From Stenotrophomonas raiganjensis (SeqCode) (GTDB lineage: Bacteria > Pseudomonadota > Gammaproteobacteria > Xanthomonadales > Xanthomonadaceae): a stretch of DNA of 64,000 nucleotides. The notes below the pieces were generated by a model. The model was not told the DNA's origin and searched no databases. It worked only from the letters and a program-made list of their open reading frames with translations. The translations under genes were made by a program, and so were the position numbers. The DNA is taken from NCBI RefSeq assembly GCF_030658505.1, contig NZ_JAUTXR010000127.1, forward strand, positions 58,142 to 122,141. The letters run 5' to 3'. Of this stretch, positions 17,621 to 26,292 are shown in pieces (position 1 is the stretch's first letter; each line of letters begins with the position of its first letter).

Positions 17621-20600
17621 ATGATCCTCAACTTCTTCCGCTTCGAGCTGCGCGAGCAGCTTCGTTCCCCGCTGCTGTGGCTGCTGGCCGCGCTGTTCGC
17701 CCTGCTCGCCTTCGCCGCCGCCTCCAGCGACGCCGTGCAGATTGGTGGCGGCAGCGGCAACGTGCACGGCAACGCGCCCACCGTGATCGCGCAGATGCTG
17801 GGCATCTTCACCCTGCTCGGCATGCTGGTCACCGCCCTGTTCGTCAGCAACGCGCTGCTGCGTGACTTCGAACTGGGCACCGCCGAGCTGATCTTTGCCA
17901 GCCCGGTGAAGCGCCGTGACTACCTGGCCGGGCGCATCGCCGCCGCCTTGGGCGCCGGGCTGCTGGTCTACGTCGTGATTGCGTTCGGCCTGTGGCTGGC
18001 GCCGTTCATGCCGTGGGTCGACACCGAACGGATGGGCCCGATCAGCTGGCAGGGCTATGCCTGGACGTTCACGGTCATCGTCATTCCCAACCTGTTGTTC
18101 ACTACCGCGCTGCTGTCACTGCTGGCGGCACTGACCCGTTCGATCCTGTGGGTCTACATCGGCCTGGTGGCCTACCTGGTGCTGTACGGGGTCAGCGCGG
18201 CCCTGCTGCGCGACATCGACAATACCTGGATCGCGGTGCTGAGCGAGCCCTTGGGCATGCGTGCCCTGAGCCGGACCATCCGCTACTGGTCCACCGCCGA
18301 GCGCAACAACGGGATTCCCGAGCTCGGCGGCTACCTGCTGGCCAACCGTGCCCTGTGGCTGGGCGTGGCGGCCGTGTTGTTTGCCGCCACGTTCGCACTG
18401 TTCCGCACCGAACGCAGCGGCAGTGGTCGCCGGCGATGGGGCCGCAAGCCGACGCTGGCGGCCGCCGATGCGGTGACCGTACGCCCTGCCCGCGCAGCCC
18501 CGCCGCACGTGGTACCGGCGTTCACTGGCAGCACGGCGTGGCAGCAATTCCTTCGCCAGGTGCGTTTCGACACTGGCGGCGTACTGCGCAGCGTCCCGTT
18601 CATCGTGCTGCTGGTGCTGGGGCTGGCCAACTTCCTGCCCAGCGCGCTGTTCCGGCAGACGCTGTACGGCACCTCGATCTGGCCGGTCACTTCGCAGATG
18701 ATCATGGGCCTGCAGGGCGCCTTCAGCTGGCTGCTGGTGATCATCGTGCTGTTCTTCGCCGGCGAACTGGTCTGGAAGGAACGCAGCGCGCGCATCAACG
18801 AAGTGACCGACGCCATGCCGGTGCCGAACTGGGTACCGCTGCTGGCCAAGTTCACCGCACTGCTGGCGGTGATCGTCTGCTTCCAGGCCGCCGGCGCGCT
18901 GGCGGCGATGGGCGTGCAGCTGGCCAAGGGCTACACGCACCTGGAGCCGATGCTGTACCTGCGCAGCCTGGCGCTGGACTCGGTGGTCTACATCCTGATG
19001 GGGGGCCTGGCGTTGGTGCTGCAGGTGCTCACCAACAACAAGTTCGTCGGCTACGCGTTGCTGATCGTGGTGATGATCGGCCAGGGTGTGCTCGGCCTGC
19101 TCGACTACACGCAGAACCTGTACAACTTCGGCAGCTGGCCCAACGCACCCTATTCGGACATGAACGGCTACGGCCACTTCCTGGCCGGGCAGTTGGCATT
19201 CCAGGGCTACTGGGCGTTGTTCCTGCTGACATTGATGTGCCTGGCGTCGACCTTCTGGGTGCGAGGCGTCAGCCAGGGCCTGCGCCAGCGCGTGGCCCTG
19301 GCCGGCCGCCGCCTGCGCGGCCCGACCGGGGTCTTCGCCGGCGTCGCCGCATTGGCCTTCGTCGGCGTGGGTGGCTGGCTGTACTGGAGCACCAACATCC
19401 GCAACGAGTTCATCCCGCCCGACCAGCAGCTGGACCTGCAGGCCCGCTACGAGCGCGAACTGTCGAAGTACCGCGATCTGCCGCAGCCTCGCATCGTGGC
19501 GGTGGACAACCGCGTGGACCTGTTCCCGGAATCACAGTCGATGGTGATTGATGCGAACTGGACGGTGCGCAACACCCATGCCACGCCGATCAAGGACGTG
19601 CACGTCTCGATGGGTGATGACAAGCAGCTGGTCGCGGTCGATCTGGGCGGGCAGAGCCTGTTGATGCACGACGCCGATCTCGGCTACCGCATCTACCGCC
19701 TGTCCACGCCACTGCAGCCGGGTGAAAGCCGTAGCGTCCACTTCCGGGTGGTGCAGAAGCCCAACGGCATCACCGCCGGCCAGGCGCCGAGCAACATCGT
19801 GGACAACGGCACCTTCTTCAACAGTCGCGTACTGCCGTCGTTCGGCTACAACGAAGGGGCCGAGATCAGCGACCGCAACGAACGCCGCAAGCGTGACCTC
19901 GGCGAACCGCGGCGCATGCCCAAGCTGGAAGACGAAGCCGCAAGGGCCAACACCTACATCTCCAACGATGCCGACTGGCTCGACTTCCGCACCACGGTCT
20001 GCACCGCGCCGGACCAGGTCGCGCTGGCGCCGGGCTACCTGCAACACGAGGCCACGGTGAATGGCCGGCGCTGCTTCAGCTATGCCATGGACCGGCCAAT
20101 GCTGAACTTCTACGCCTACCTGTCGGCACGCTGGGAGGTGCGCAGGGCGAAGTACAAGGACATCCCGATCGAGGTCTACTTCGATCCGGCGCACGGCTAC
20201 AACGTGGACCGGATGATCCAAGCGGTGCAGAAATCGCTGGCCTACTATGAGGCGAACTTCACCCCGTACCAGCACCGCCAGGTACGCATCATCGAGTTCC
20301 CGGGCTATGCCCGCTTCGCGCAGTCGTTCGCCAATACCATCCCCTACTCCGAGGCCATCGGTTTCATCGCCGACCTGCGCGATCCGGACAAGGTGGACTA
20401 CGTGTTCTACGTGACCGCGCACGAGATCGCGCACCAGTGGTGGGCGCACCAGGTGATCGGTGCCAACGTGCAGGGCGCCACCGTGTTGTCCGAGTCGCTG
20501 TCACAGTACTCGGCGCTGATGGTGATGGAGCAGGAGTATGGCCGCCAGCACATGCGCCAGTTCCTCAAGCGCGAGCTGGATGGCTACCTCTCCGGGCGCG

Positions 20601-21205
20601 GTGGCGAGGCCATCGAGGAGCAGCCACTGGAACGCGTGGAGAACCAGCAGTACATCCACTACCAGAAGGGTTCGCTGGTGTTCTACCGGCTGCGCGAGGA
20701 GATCGGCGAACAGGCCCTGAACCGCGCCTTGAAGCGCTTCCTGCAGGACAAGGGCTATCAGCAACCGCCCTACACGACCTCGCGCGAGCTGCTGGGCTAC
20801 ATCCGCGCCGAGACCCCGGCCGACCGCCAGCAACTGGTCACCGACCTGTTCGAGAAGATCAGTTTCTACGACAACCGGGTAATGGCTGCCAGCGCCCGCA
20901 AGCGCGATGACGGTCGCTACGACGTCACCCTGGATCTCCACGCCGCCAAGCAGTACGCCGACGGCAACGGCAAGGAGAGCGATGGGAAGATGGATGACTG
21001 GGTCGAAATCGGCGTGTTCGCCAACGGGCCATCGGGCAAGGAACGCGACCAGAAGGTGCTGTACCTGCAGCGCCATCACATCACCAGTGCCGAGCCGAAG
21101 ATCACGGTGACGGTGGACGAGAAGCCGGATGAAGCAGGCTTCGATCCCTACAACAAGCTGATCGACCGGGTGAGCGACGACAACCGGCGCAAGGTGACGA
21201 TGTGA
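17621..21205 (+). CDS. ABC-2 permease fused to M1-family aminopeptidase
   Basis: A 1194-residue fusion. Residues 1-560 hold ABC-2 type permease helices in two sets (for example LLWLLAALFALLAFAAASSD at 20-40 and TALLAVIVCFQAAGALAAMG near 420), joined by a soluble loop. Residues 600-1194 form an extracytoplasmic M1 metallopeptidase with zinc motif HEIAH at 934-938 and a third ligand Glu in TVLSESLSQYSALMV, 20 residues after the second His. A conserved tyrosine follows in YIHYQKGSLVFYRLRE. It should pair with the ATPase directly upstream. Fusing a peptidase to the permease suggests that a peptide is moved and trimmed, but substrate and direction are unknown. Confidence 0.88.
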   Translation: MILNFFRFELREQLRSPLLWLLAALFALLAFAAASSDAVQIGGGSGNVHGNAPTVIAQMLGIFTLLGMLVTALFVSNALLRDFELGTAELIFASPVKRRDYLAGRIAAALGAGLLVYVVIAFGLWLAPFMPWVDTERMGPISWQGYAWTFTVIVIPNLLFTTALLSLLAALTRSILWVYIGLVAYLVLYGVSAALLRDIDNTWIAVLSEPLGMRALSRTIRYWSTAERNNGIPELGGYLLANRALWLGVAAVLFAATFALFRTERSGSGRRRWGRKPTLAAADAVTVRPARAAPPHVVPAFTGSTAWQQFLRQVRFDTGGVLRSVPFIVLLVLGLANFLPSALFRQTLYGTSIWPVTSQMIMGLQGAFSWLLVIIVLFFAGELVWKERSARINEVTDAMPVPNWVPLLAKFTALLAVIVCFQAAGALAAMGVQLAKGYTHLEPMLYLRSLALDSVVYILMGGLALVLQVLTNNKFVGYALLIVVMIGQGVLGLLDYTQNLYNFGSWPNAPYSDMNGYGHFLAGQLAFQGYWALFLLTLMCLASTFWVRGVSQGLRQRVALAGRRLRGPTGVFAGVAALAFVGVGGWLYWSTNIRNEFIPPDQQLDLQARYERELSKYRDLPQPRIVAVDNRVDLFPESQSMVIDANWTVRNTHATPIKDVHVSMGDDKQLVAVDLGGQSLLMHDADLGYRIYRLSTPLQPGESRSVHFRVVQKPNGITAGQAPSNIVDNGTFFNSRVLPSFGYNEGAEISDRNERRKRDLGEPRRMPKLEDEAARANTYISNDADWLDFRTTVCTAPDQVALAPGYLQHEATVNGRRCFSYAMDRPMLNFYAYLSARWEVRRAKYKDIPIEVYFDPAHGYNVDRMIQAVQKSLAYYEANFTPYQHRQVRIIEFPGYARFAQSFANTIPYSEAIGFIADLRDPDKVDYVFYVTAHEIAHQWWAHQVIGANVQGATVLSESLSQYSALMVMEQEYGRQHMRQFLKRELDGYLSGRGGEAIEEQPLERVENQQYIHYQKGSLVFYRLREEIGEQALNRALKRFLQDKGYQQPPYTTSRELLGYIRAETPADRQQLVTDLFEKISFYDNRVMAASARKRDDGRYDVTLDLHAAKQYADGNGKESDGKMDDWVEIGVFANGPSGKERDQKVLYLQRHHITSAEPKITVTVDEKPDEAGFDPYNKLIDRVSDDNRRKVTM

Positions 21206-21221
21206 GGCCCAAGGCGATAGG

Positions 21222-21238
21222 GCCGAGCCATGCTCGGC
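21222..21238. repeat. REP-like palindrome
   Basis: GCCGAGC-CAT-GCTCGGC, a 7-bp perfect stem just after the M1-permease stop. Same core as the GTAG-type REPs elsewhere in the window, here without a clear GTAG foot. Confidence 0.7.
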
Positions 21239-21255
21239 AAACGACCAGGGTCGTG

Positions 21256-21555
21256 ATGATCTACGGCTTCAGTGGCCGCTACACCGGCAATGCCGCGTTC
21301 GAGTGGGACGCGCCCAGCATTGGTGCGCGCCACAGGGCCATGCTGTTCCTGCTGCAGGACGAGGAGCGCGATGCATTCGATCTCGCACTGGCCGAATGCA
21401 CCCGCTTCGGATTCGATGAGATCCAGGATCTGCGTTGTGGCCGCATGCAGGTGGATGCACTCAACACCGATACCTACCGTGGCTTTGCCGGCTTCTACGA
21501 AGAAGCTCTGGAGACAGGATCCGCGCTGCTCTACTATCCGGGTCCACTGGCGTGA
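21256..21555 (+). CDS. Small conserved hypothetical protein
   Basis: A 99-residue soluble protein (MIYGFSGRYTGNAAFEWDAP). It has no signal peptide or membrane segment and is rich in acidic residues (LQDEERDAFDLALAE, FYEEALETG). I do not recognise a family. Codon use is ordinary for the region and it lies between two REP clusters. The ATG at 21256 is used; GTG at 21253 is an alternative. Reality is supported by its full-length open frame and the placement of REPs just outside it. Confidence 0.55.
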   Translation: MIYGFSGRYTGNAAFEWDAPSIGARHRAMLFLLQDEERDAFDLALAECTRFGFDEIQDLRCGRMQVDALNTDTYRGFAGFYEEALETGSALLYYPGPLA

Positions 21556-21618
21556 CACCGGGTCGCGCAGGGCAAGGCAGTTCCGAAACCCGAAACTCCC
21601 GCCGCTCCGCCCAAAGCA

Positions 21619-21663
21619 GCCGAGCATGGCTCGGCTCTACTGTAGTGCCGAGCCATGCTCGGC
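21619..21663. repeat. Inverted pair of GTAG-type REPs
   Basis: Two palindromes, GCCGAGC-ATG-GCTCGGC (21619-21635) and GCCGAGC-CAT-GCTCGGC (21647-21663), placed back to back with CTAC and GTAG between them, so the GTAG feet meet head to head. Typical intergenic dimer of this REP family. Confidence 0.8.
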
Positions 21664-21689
21664 ATATTGTCCACGACAGCCGCGAACGC

Positions 21690-21974
21690 TCAGCGCACCG
21701 CGGCCCTGGGCCCCAGCAACGCCAGCAGCACATAGACCACGATCGAGGCGACGGTGCCGAGCGCCGCCGGCAATCCGAACGCCCACGCCGAACGGCCCTG
21801 CTGGCGTGCCCACTGGCCCAGATGCCAGGCCGCGCCCAGGTTGATCAGCCAGGCAATGACGAACACCGGCCACAGCACCATGCCCACCGCGCGCAGCAGC
21901 GGCATTGCCACCAGGGCGGCAACGATGGCCGCGATCAGGAATATCAGGGCCGAGCGGGAATGCTGCGCCGTCAT
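21690..21974 (-). CDS. Small inner-membrane protein
   Basis: A 94-residue protein with three probable membrane helices (SALIFLIAAIVAALVAMPLL, VGMVLWPVFVIAWLINLGAA, and TVASIVVYVLLALLG). No family recognised. Its ATG overlaps the stop of the acetyltransferase gene upstream (ATGA, 4 bp), so the two are translationally coupled. Confidence 0.65.
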   Translation of the reverse strand: MTAQHSRSALIFLIAAIVAALVAMPLLRAVGMVLWPVFVIAWLINLGAAWHLGQWARQQGRSAWAFGLPAALGTVASIVVYVLLALLGPRAAVR

Positions 21975-22435
21975 GCGGTCACCTCGCGCACCATCACCAG
22001 CACGCGGTAGCCGTGGCTGTCGGCTTCGTGCAGGAATTTCCAGCCCAGTCGCGCATACAGGCCGCCATCCAGGGCCTCGGTCTGTAGATAGAGATCGAAA
22101 ACCCCCATCCGCACCGCCTGTGCCGCTGCCTGTTCCACCAGCGCGCCAGCCAGCCCACGCCCGCGATAGCTGTCGGCCACGAACACGCTTCCCAGCCAGT
22201 GCTCGTACTGAGGGAAGGCCGGCATCTCGCGGCGCTTGAGCTGCACTGCACCGACCACCTGCCCACCGTCGAAGGCCGCGATCAGGTGCGGGAAGCCTTC
22301 GGCGTCCTGCGGCCGGTTGAGCCTGTGCAGTTCCTGTTCCAGTGTCAGGCCGGCGTCCTGGCCCCATTGTGCGTGGTACCACTGTGCCAGTTGCAGGCGT
22401 TCCGGCGCCTCGCTGGGTAATACCCTGAACTCCAT
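21971..22435 (-). CDS. GNAT family N-acetyltransferase
   Basis: A 154-residue single-domain GNAT enzyme. The acetyl-CoA loop is YRGRGLAGALVEQAAAQA near residue 95, preceded by LGSVFVADS (strand 4) and followed by LYARLGWKFL, the usual end of the fold. ATG at 22435 (MEFRVLP) is preferred, with GAGG about 8 bp before it; TTG at 22441 also exists. The substrate is unknown. It overlaps the small membrane-protein gene downstream by 4 bp. Confidence 0.85.
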   Translation of the reverse strand: MEFRVLPSEAPERLQLAQWYHAQWGQDAGLTLEQELHRLNRPQDAEGFPHLIAAFDGGQVVGAVQLKRREMPAFPQYEHWLGSVFVADSYRGRGLAGALVEQAAAQAVRMGVFDLYLQTEALDGGLYARLGWKFLHEADSHGYRVLVMVREVTA

Positions 22436-22499
22436 GGCCAAGCCTCGATCCCGATGTCGTCCAAGGGGATCACGGACGGCGTTCGAAGGGAAGCCTTCT

Positions 22500-22568
22500 G
22501 TAGCGTCGAGCCTTGCTCGACTGAGCGGGCATTGCGTGAAAGGCAGCCGAGCATGGGCTCGGCTCTAC
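22500..22568. repeat. Two GTAG-type REPs
   Basis: GTAGCGTCGAGCC-TT-GCTCGAC (from 22500) and an inverted partner GCCGAGCATGGGCTCGGCTC ending in TAC (22546-22568). The second copy is the intact version of the site split by the IS110 element at 30857. Confidence 0.75.
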
Positions 22569-22575
22569 AGGACAA

Positions 22576-22962
22576 TCAGCCCTGGGCGAAGTCCTTGAGG
22601 ATCTCGCCGATACCGCTGGGCGAGATCTCGAAGCCCAGCGGGGTGCCCGGGTTGATCACCACGCCGTAGCCACCCGGCACGCGGCGCAGCACGTCCAGCA
22701 TCAGCCAGCGGATCTGGTGCGGAACCTGCTGGCTGTAGATGCCGACCCGCGACGGGTCGGTGAACACGGCCACGTGCAGGGTGCCCTGCTTGTCGAACAG
22801 CAGCGGGTCGAAGCCGCTGCCGTCGGGGGTGACCAGGCTGCCGGTCAGCAGCACCACTTCGGAGGCGACGAAGGCCTCCATGAAGGCGCGGATCGGCACG
22901 GCACCGTCCATCGCCGCCTTCAGCAGGGTTTCGATCGGGGTCTGCGGGGCGAGGTCGGTCAT
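22576..22962 (-). CDS. SseB-like protein
   Basis: A 128-residue cytoplasmic protein with an SseB N-terminal-type domain: a first helix, then strands FMEAFVASEVVLLTGSLVTP, GFDPLLFDKQGTLHVAVFTD and a final GYGVVINPGTPLGFEISPSG. E. coli SseB enhances serine sensitivity; its biochemical role is not settled. Flanked by REP pairs on both sides and without operon partners. Confidence 0.7.
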   Translation of the reverse strand: MTDLAPQTPIETLLKAAMDGAVPIRAFMEAFVASEVVLLTGSLVTPDGSGFDPLLFDKQGTLHVAVFTDPSRVGIYSQQVPHQIRWLMLDVLRRVPGGYGVVINPGTPLGFEISPSGIGEILKDFAQG

Positions 22963-22994
22963 GGCAGGACGGCGGGGAGATAGGGGCTCCTATT

Positions 22995-23069
22995 GTAGAG
23001 CCGAGCCCACGCTCGGCTGCCCCTATCTGCGTTCCTCAGAAGCGCAGCCGAGCATGGGCTCGGCCCTAC
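22995..23069. repeat. Two inverted GTAG-type REPs
   Basis: GTAGAGCCGAGCCCACGCTC followed by GGCT (22995-23018) and its inverted partner GCCGAGCATGGGCTCGGCCC ending in TAC (23047-23069), in the gap between the SseB-like gene and the GH13 gene. Confidence 0.8.
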
Positions 23070-23089
23070 AGCCGCCTGGGCCAGGCCCA

Positions 23090-24805
23090 TCAACGCCCCA
23101 GCCGCTGGTCCCGCGCCTGCTGGTCGGCCATCGCCTTGTCCAGCTCGGCCTGTAGCGCAGGCTGCTGCACGGGTGCATCCAGCAGGTAGACCTTCACCCC
23201 ATGCGCCGGCACGTCAGCCTTCAGCTCGCGCTTGACCTTCACCGTGCCACCGTCCAGCGCGTCACGCCACGTGCCCGCCTGCAGGTAGCGCTCCACCTCG
23301 AAGGTGCGCACCGCATCGCCCTTGTTCAGCAGCACCAGCGCGGTCTGCGCCACGTCTCCGTGCTGCAGCACGCGGAAGAACACCGCCTCGTCGCCCTGCA
23401 GCCGCTCGTTCACCTGCAGGCCACGCTGCAGTGCCAGGGTCGCTTCACGCAGTTTGGCGATGCGCTGCAGCGGCATGAAGATCGGGCTCTGCGGCGCGGC
23501 GTCCACGCGCGGCTGGCCAAAGTAGGCGCGGTTGCCGGCATGCTCGGCGCGGCCGCGCATGAAGCCGGTTTCCGAGCCGTAGTAGACCACTGGAATGCCG
23601 CGCGCGGTGAACAGCCAGTTGTGCGCATCGATGAAGCCATCGTCGCTGGCCTGCAGGCGCGGCATGTCGTGGTTGTCGTAGAAGCTCATCAGCTCGTACG
23701 GGTTGGCGTACGGTCCGCCGCTCAGGTGCAGCGGCTCGGCCAGGGTCTCGAAGCCCTTGTTGGCGGTGCCGAAGGTCTGCTCCAGTGCGCCGCGCAACGG
23801 GAAATCCAACACGCTCACGTTCGCGTTGGCGGGCCAGGTGTGCTCGGCGATGCGCGCGGCATCGTAGTCGAACGCTTCGCCAAACATGAACATGCCCGGA
23901 TGCTCGGCGCGGATGCGCTTGACGAAGGCATGCCACCACGGGTGCGGCAGCCAGCCGATGGTGTCGATGCGCAACGCGTCCACGCCCTGCGCGGTCCATT
24001 GCAGGTAGGCACCGACCAGGTAGTCCATCACCGCCGGATTATCCTGGTTGAAGTCGGACAGCTCAGCCAGGTTGCCATCGAAGATCGAGCCATCCCTGCT
24101 GTCGACCGGTCCAATGTTGTTGTAGAACGCGTGCAGCGGGTTGTGCTTCGGATCCAGTTTCTGCGGCGGCAGGTTCTGGTGGTCGGCGATCAGCGTTCCG
24201 TCCTTGTCGAAGATCTGCCCGAACTGCGGCTGCCGTGTCGGCATGGTCCAGGCCGGCGAACCGTGGTTGCCGACGATGTCCAGCACCACCTTCAGGCCGG
24301 CCCCGTGCAGGCCCCTGGTCAGGCCAGCGAAGTCCAGATCCTTGCTGGGCAGGTGCTCATCGAGTTTGTAGAAATTGATGCCCCAGTAGCCGTGGTAGCC
24401 GGTCTTGCCGCGATCGGTCAGCGTGCTGGTGCAACTGATCGGTTTGCTGCCGGTGAAGGCTTCATCCGGGTTGTCCACGATCGGCGTGATCCACACTGCG
24501 CCGAAACCGAGGTTGCGGATGTATTGCGCATTGTCGAGCACGCCGCGGAAATCACCACCGAGATAGCCGATGTTGCCGTCCACCTTGTCCGGGCACGGCA
24601 CCGGGATGTCGAAGGTGCGGTGCGTGCCGCCCTGGTCGCGGTGATCGTTGGAGGGATCGCCGTTGACGAAGCGGTCGGTGACCACGAAGTACACCGCATC
24701 GCTGGCGAACGGCTCGGTGGTACCGACATAGTCCGGGCGCGATGCGGCCGACGCGTGACCGGCCAGCAACACCAGGGAAACAGCAACAGTCAGCACAGCA
24801 CGCAT
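23090..24805 (-). CDS. Secreted GH13 alpha-amylase family enzyme
   Basis: A 571-residue glycoside hydrolase family 13 protein with a signal peptide (MRAVLTVAVSLVLLAGHASA). Catalytic residues are visible: nucleophile Asp281 (GVDALRIDTIG), acid/base Glu310 (MFMFGEAFDYD) and Asp380 (SFYDNHDMPRL). DIVGNH near 185 is conserved region I. The C-terminal 90 residues form the usual beta domain, with a charged helix (ELDKAMADQQARDQRLGR) at the end. It should cleave alpha-1,4 bonds of starch or maltodextrins outside the cytoplasm. The start overlaps the MFS stop by 1 bp (TGATG); last gene of the alpha-glucan operon. Confidence 0.92.
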   Translation of the reverse strand: MRAVLTVAVSLVLLAGHASAASRPDYVGTTEPFASDAVYFVVTDRFVNGDPSNDHRDQGGTHRTFDIPVPCPDKVDGNIGYLGGDFRGVLDNAQYIRNLGFGAVWITPIVDNPDEAFTGSKPISCTSTLTDRGKTGYHGYWGINFYKLDEHLPSKDLDFAGLTRGLHGAGLKVVLDIVGNHGSPAWTMPTRQPQFGQIFDKDGTLIADHQNLPPQKLDPKHNPLHAFYNNIGPVDSRDGSIFDGNLAELSDFNQDNPAVMDYLVGAYLQWTAQGVDALRIDTIGWLPHPWWHAFVKRIRAEHPGMFMFGEAFDYDAARIAEHTWPANANVSVLDFPLRGALEQTFGTANKGFETLAEPLHLSGGPYANPYELMSFYDNHDMPRLQASDDGFIDAHNWLFTARGIPVVYYGSETGFMRGRAEHAGNRAYFGQPRVDAAPQSPIFMPLQRIAKLREATLALQRGLQVNERLQGDEAVFFRVLQHGDVAQTALVLLNKGDAVRTFEVERYLQAGTWRDALDGGTVKVKRELKADVPAHGVKVYLLDAPVQQPALQAELDKAMADQQARDQRLGR

Positions 24806-26292
24806 CACACCACCTCCGGTCGGGACGGAACCCGCAGCACGCACAGGCCGGCGACGAACAGGCTGCAGCCGCCCAGTACCAGCACATGCATCGGCTGGCC
24901 ACCCAGCCACGCGCGCAGGGCAAAGCCGAGCGCGCTGGCAGCGACCAGCTGCGGGATCACGATGAAGAAATTGAAGATGCCCATGTACACGCCCATCTTC
25001 GAGGCCGGCACGCTGTCGGACAGCAGCGCATACGGCAGCGACAGGATCGACGCCCAGGCGAAGCCGACGCCGACCATCGACAGCAGCAGCCAGTGCGGAT
25101 CGCGGATGAACATCAGCGAGACCAGACCAGCGCCGCCCAGCCACAGGTTGAGCAGGTGGCTCCAGCGCAGGCCGATGGCACGCACCATCGGCGGAATCAG
25201 CACCGCGGCCAGCGCTGCGAAGCCGTTGTAGGCGCCGAACAGTACGCCCACCCAATTTGCGCCCTCGTTGTAGGCCGCCGTCTTCGGGTCGGCCGAACCG
25301 AAGTGGACACCGGCCACCGCCGCAGTGGTGTAGATCCACATCGCGAACAGCGCGAACCACGAAAAGAACTGCACCCACGCCAGGCGCCGCATGGTCACCG
25401 GCATCGCGCGCAGGTCGCCCACGATGGCGGCCAGCATGTGCGTGGCAGGCAACGCGCGGGCCACGGCCAGCAGCAGGCCGTAGCCTGCACACAGCCCCGC
25501 CAGCACGTACAGCATCCTGTCACCCTGGCGCCAGGCGATCAGCAGCGCCAGCAGCACACCCAGCCCGAGCCACAGCGCCACCTGCGTCCATGGCGCCGGT
25601 CCGCTGACCACGCGCGTGGCGTGGTGCGCCGGTGGCTCGGCATCGTCGAATGTCGCCAGCTGTGCCGGCGAGTACTCGCGGGTGCTGACCACGGTCCAGG
25701 TGATCGCCGCCAGCAGCACCACCGCGCCGAAGTAGAACGCATAGCGCACGGTGTCCGGCACTTCACCGGCGGCAGCCGTATTGGCCACGCCGAAGTGGGC
25801 GAGGATGAACGGCAGGAAGCTGGCGACGATCGCGCCCACACCGATGAAGAAGCTCTGCATCGCATAGCCGGTGGGGCGCTGGCGTGGCGCCAGCTGGTCA
25901 CCGACGAAGGCACGGAACGGTTCCATCGACACGTTGATCGAAGCGTCGAGCACCCACAGCGTGCCGGCGGCGATCCACAGCGTCGGCGAGTTCGGCATCA
26001 CCAGCAGCGCCAGCGTGGTCAGCACCGCACCGATCATGAAGAACGGGCGGCGGCGGCCCCAGCGCGTCCACGTGCGGTCGGACAGGTAGCCGACCACCGG
26101 CTGCACCAGCAGCCCGGTGAGCGGTGCGGCGATCCACAGCCCGGGCACCGCGTCGATGTCCGCGCCCAGCGTCTCGAAGATGCGGCTGGCATTGGCGTTC
26201 TGCAGGGCGAAACCGAACTGGATGCCGAGGAATCCGAAACACATGTTCCAGATCTGCCAGAACGACAGCTGTGGCTTGGCTGGACGATTCAT
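24805..26292 (-). CDS. SLC45-type MFS sugar transporter
   Basis: A 495-residue, 12-helix major facilitator of the glycoside/SLC45-like type. MFS motif A appears as GYLSDRTWTRWGRRRPFF near residue 75, and the first helix carries FLGIQFGFALQNANASRIFE, typical of maltose and sucrose carriers of this branch. It probably imports maltose or maltodextrin released by the neighbouring hydrolases. It overlaps the six-hairpin glycosidase by 4 bp (ATGA) and the GH13 gene by 1 bp (TGATG), so all three are tightly coupled. Confidence 0.87.
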   Translation of the reverse strand: MNRPAKPQLSFWQIWNMCFGFLGIQFGFALQNANASRIFETLGADIDAVPGLWIAAPLTGLLVQPVVGYLSDRTWTRWGRRRPFFMIGAVLTTLALLVMPNSPTLWIAAGTLWVLDASINVSMEPFRAFVGDQLAPRQRPTGYAMQSFFIGVGAIVASFLPFILAHFGVANTAAAGEVPDTVRYAFYFGAVVLLAAITWTVVSTREYSPAQLATFDDAEPPAHHATRVVSGPAPWTQVALWLGLGVLLALLIAWRQGDRMLYVLAGLCAGYGLLLAVARALPATHMLAAIVGDLRAMPVTMRRLAWVQFFSWFALFAMWIYTTAAVAGVHFGSADPKTAAYNEGANWVGVLFGAYNGFAALAAVLIPPMVRAIGLRWSHLLNLWLGGAGLVSLMFIRDPHWLLLSMVGVGFAWASILSLPYALLSDSVPASKMGVYMGIFNFFIVIPQLVAASALGFALRAWLGGQPMHVLVLGGCSLFVAGLCVLRVPSRPEVV

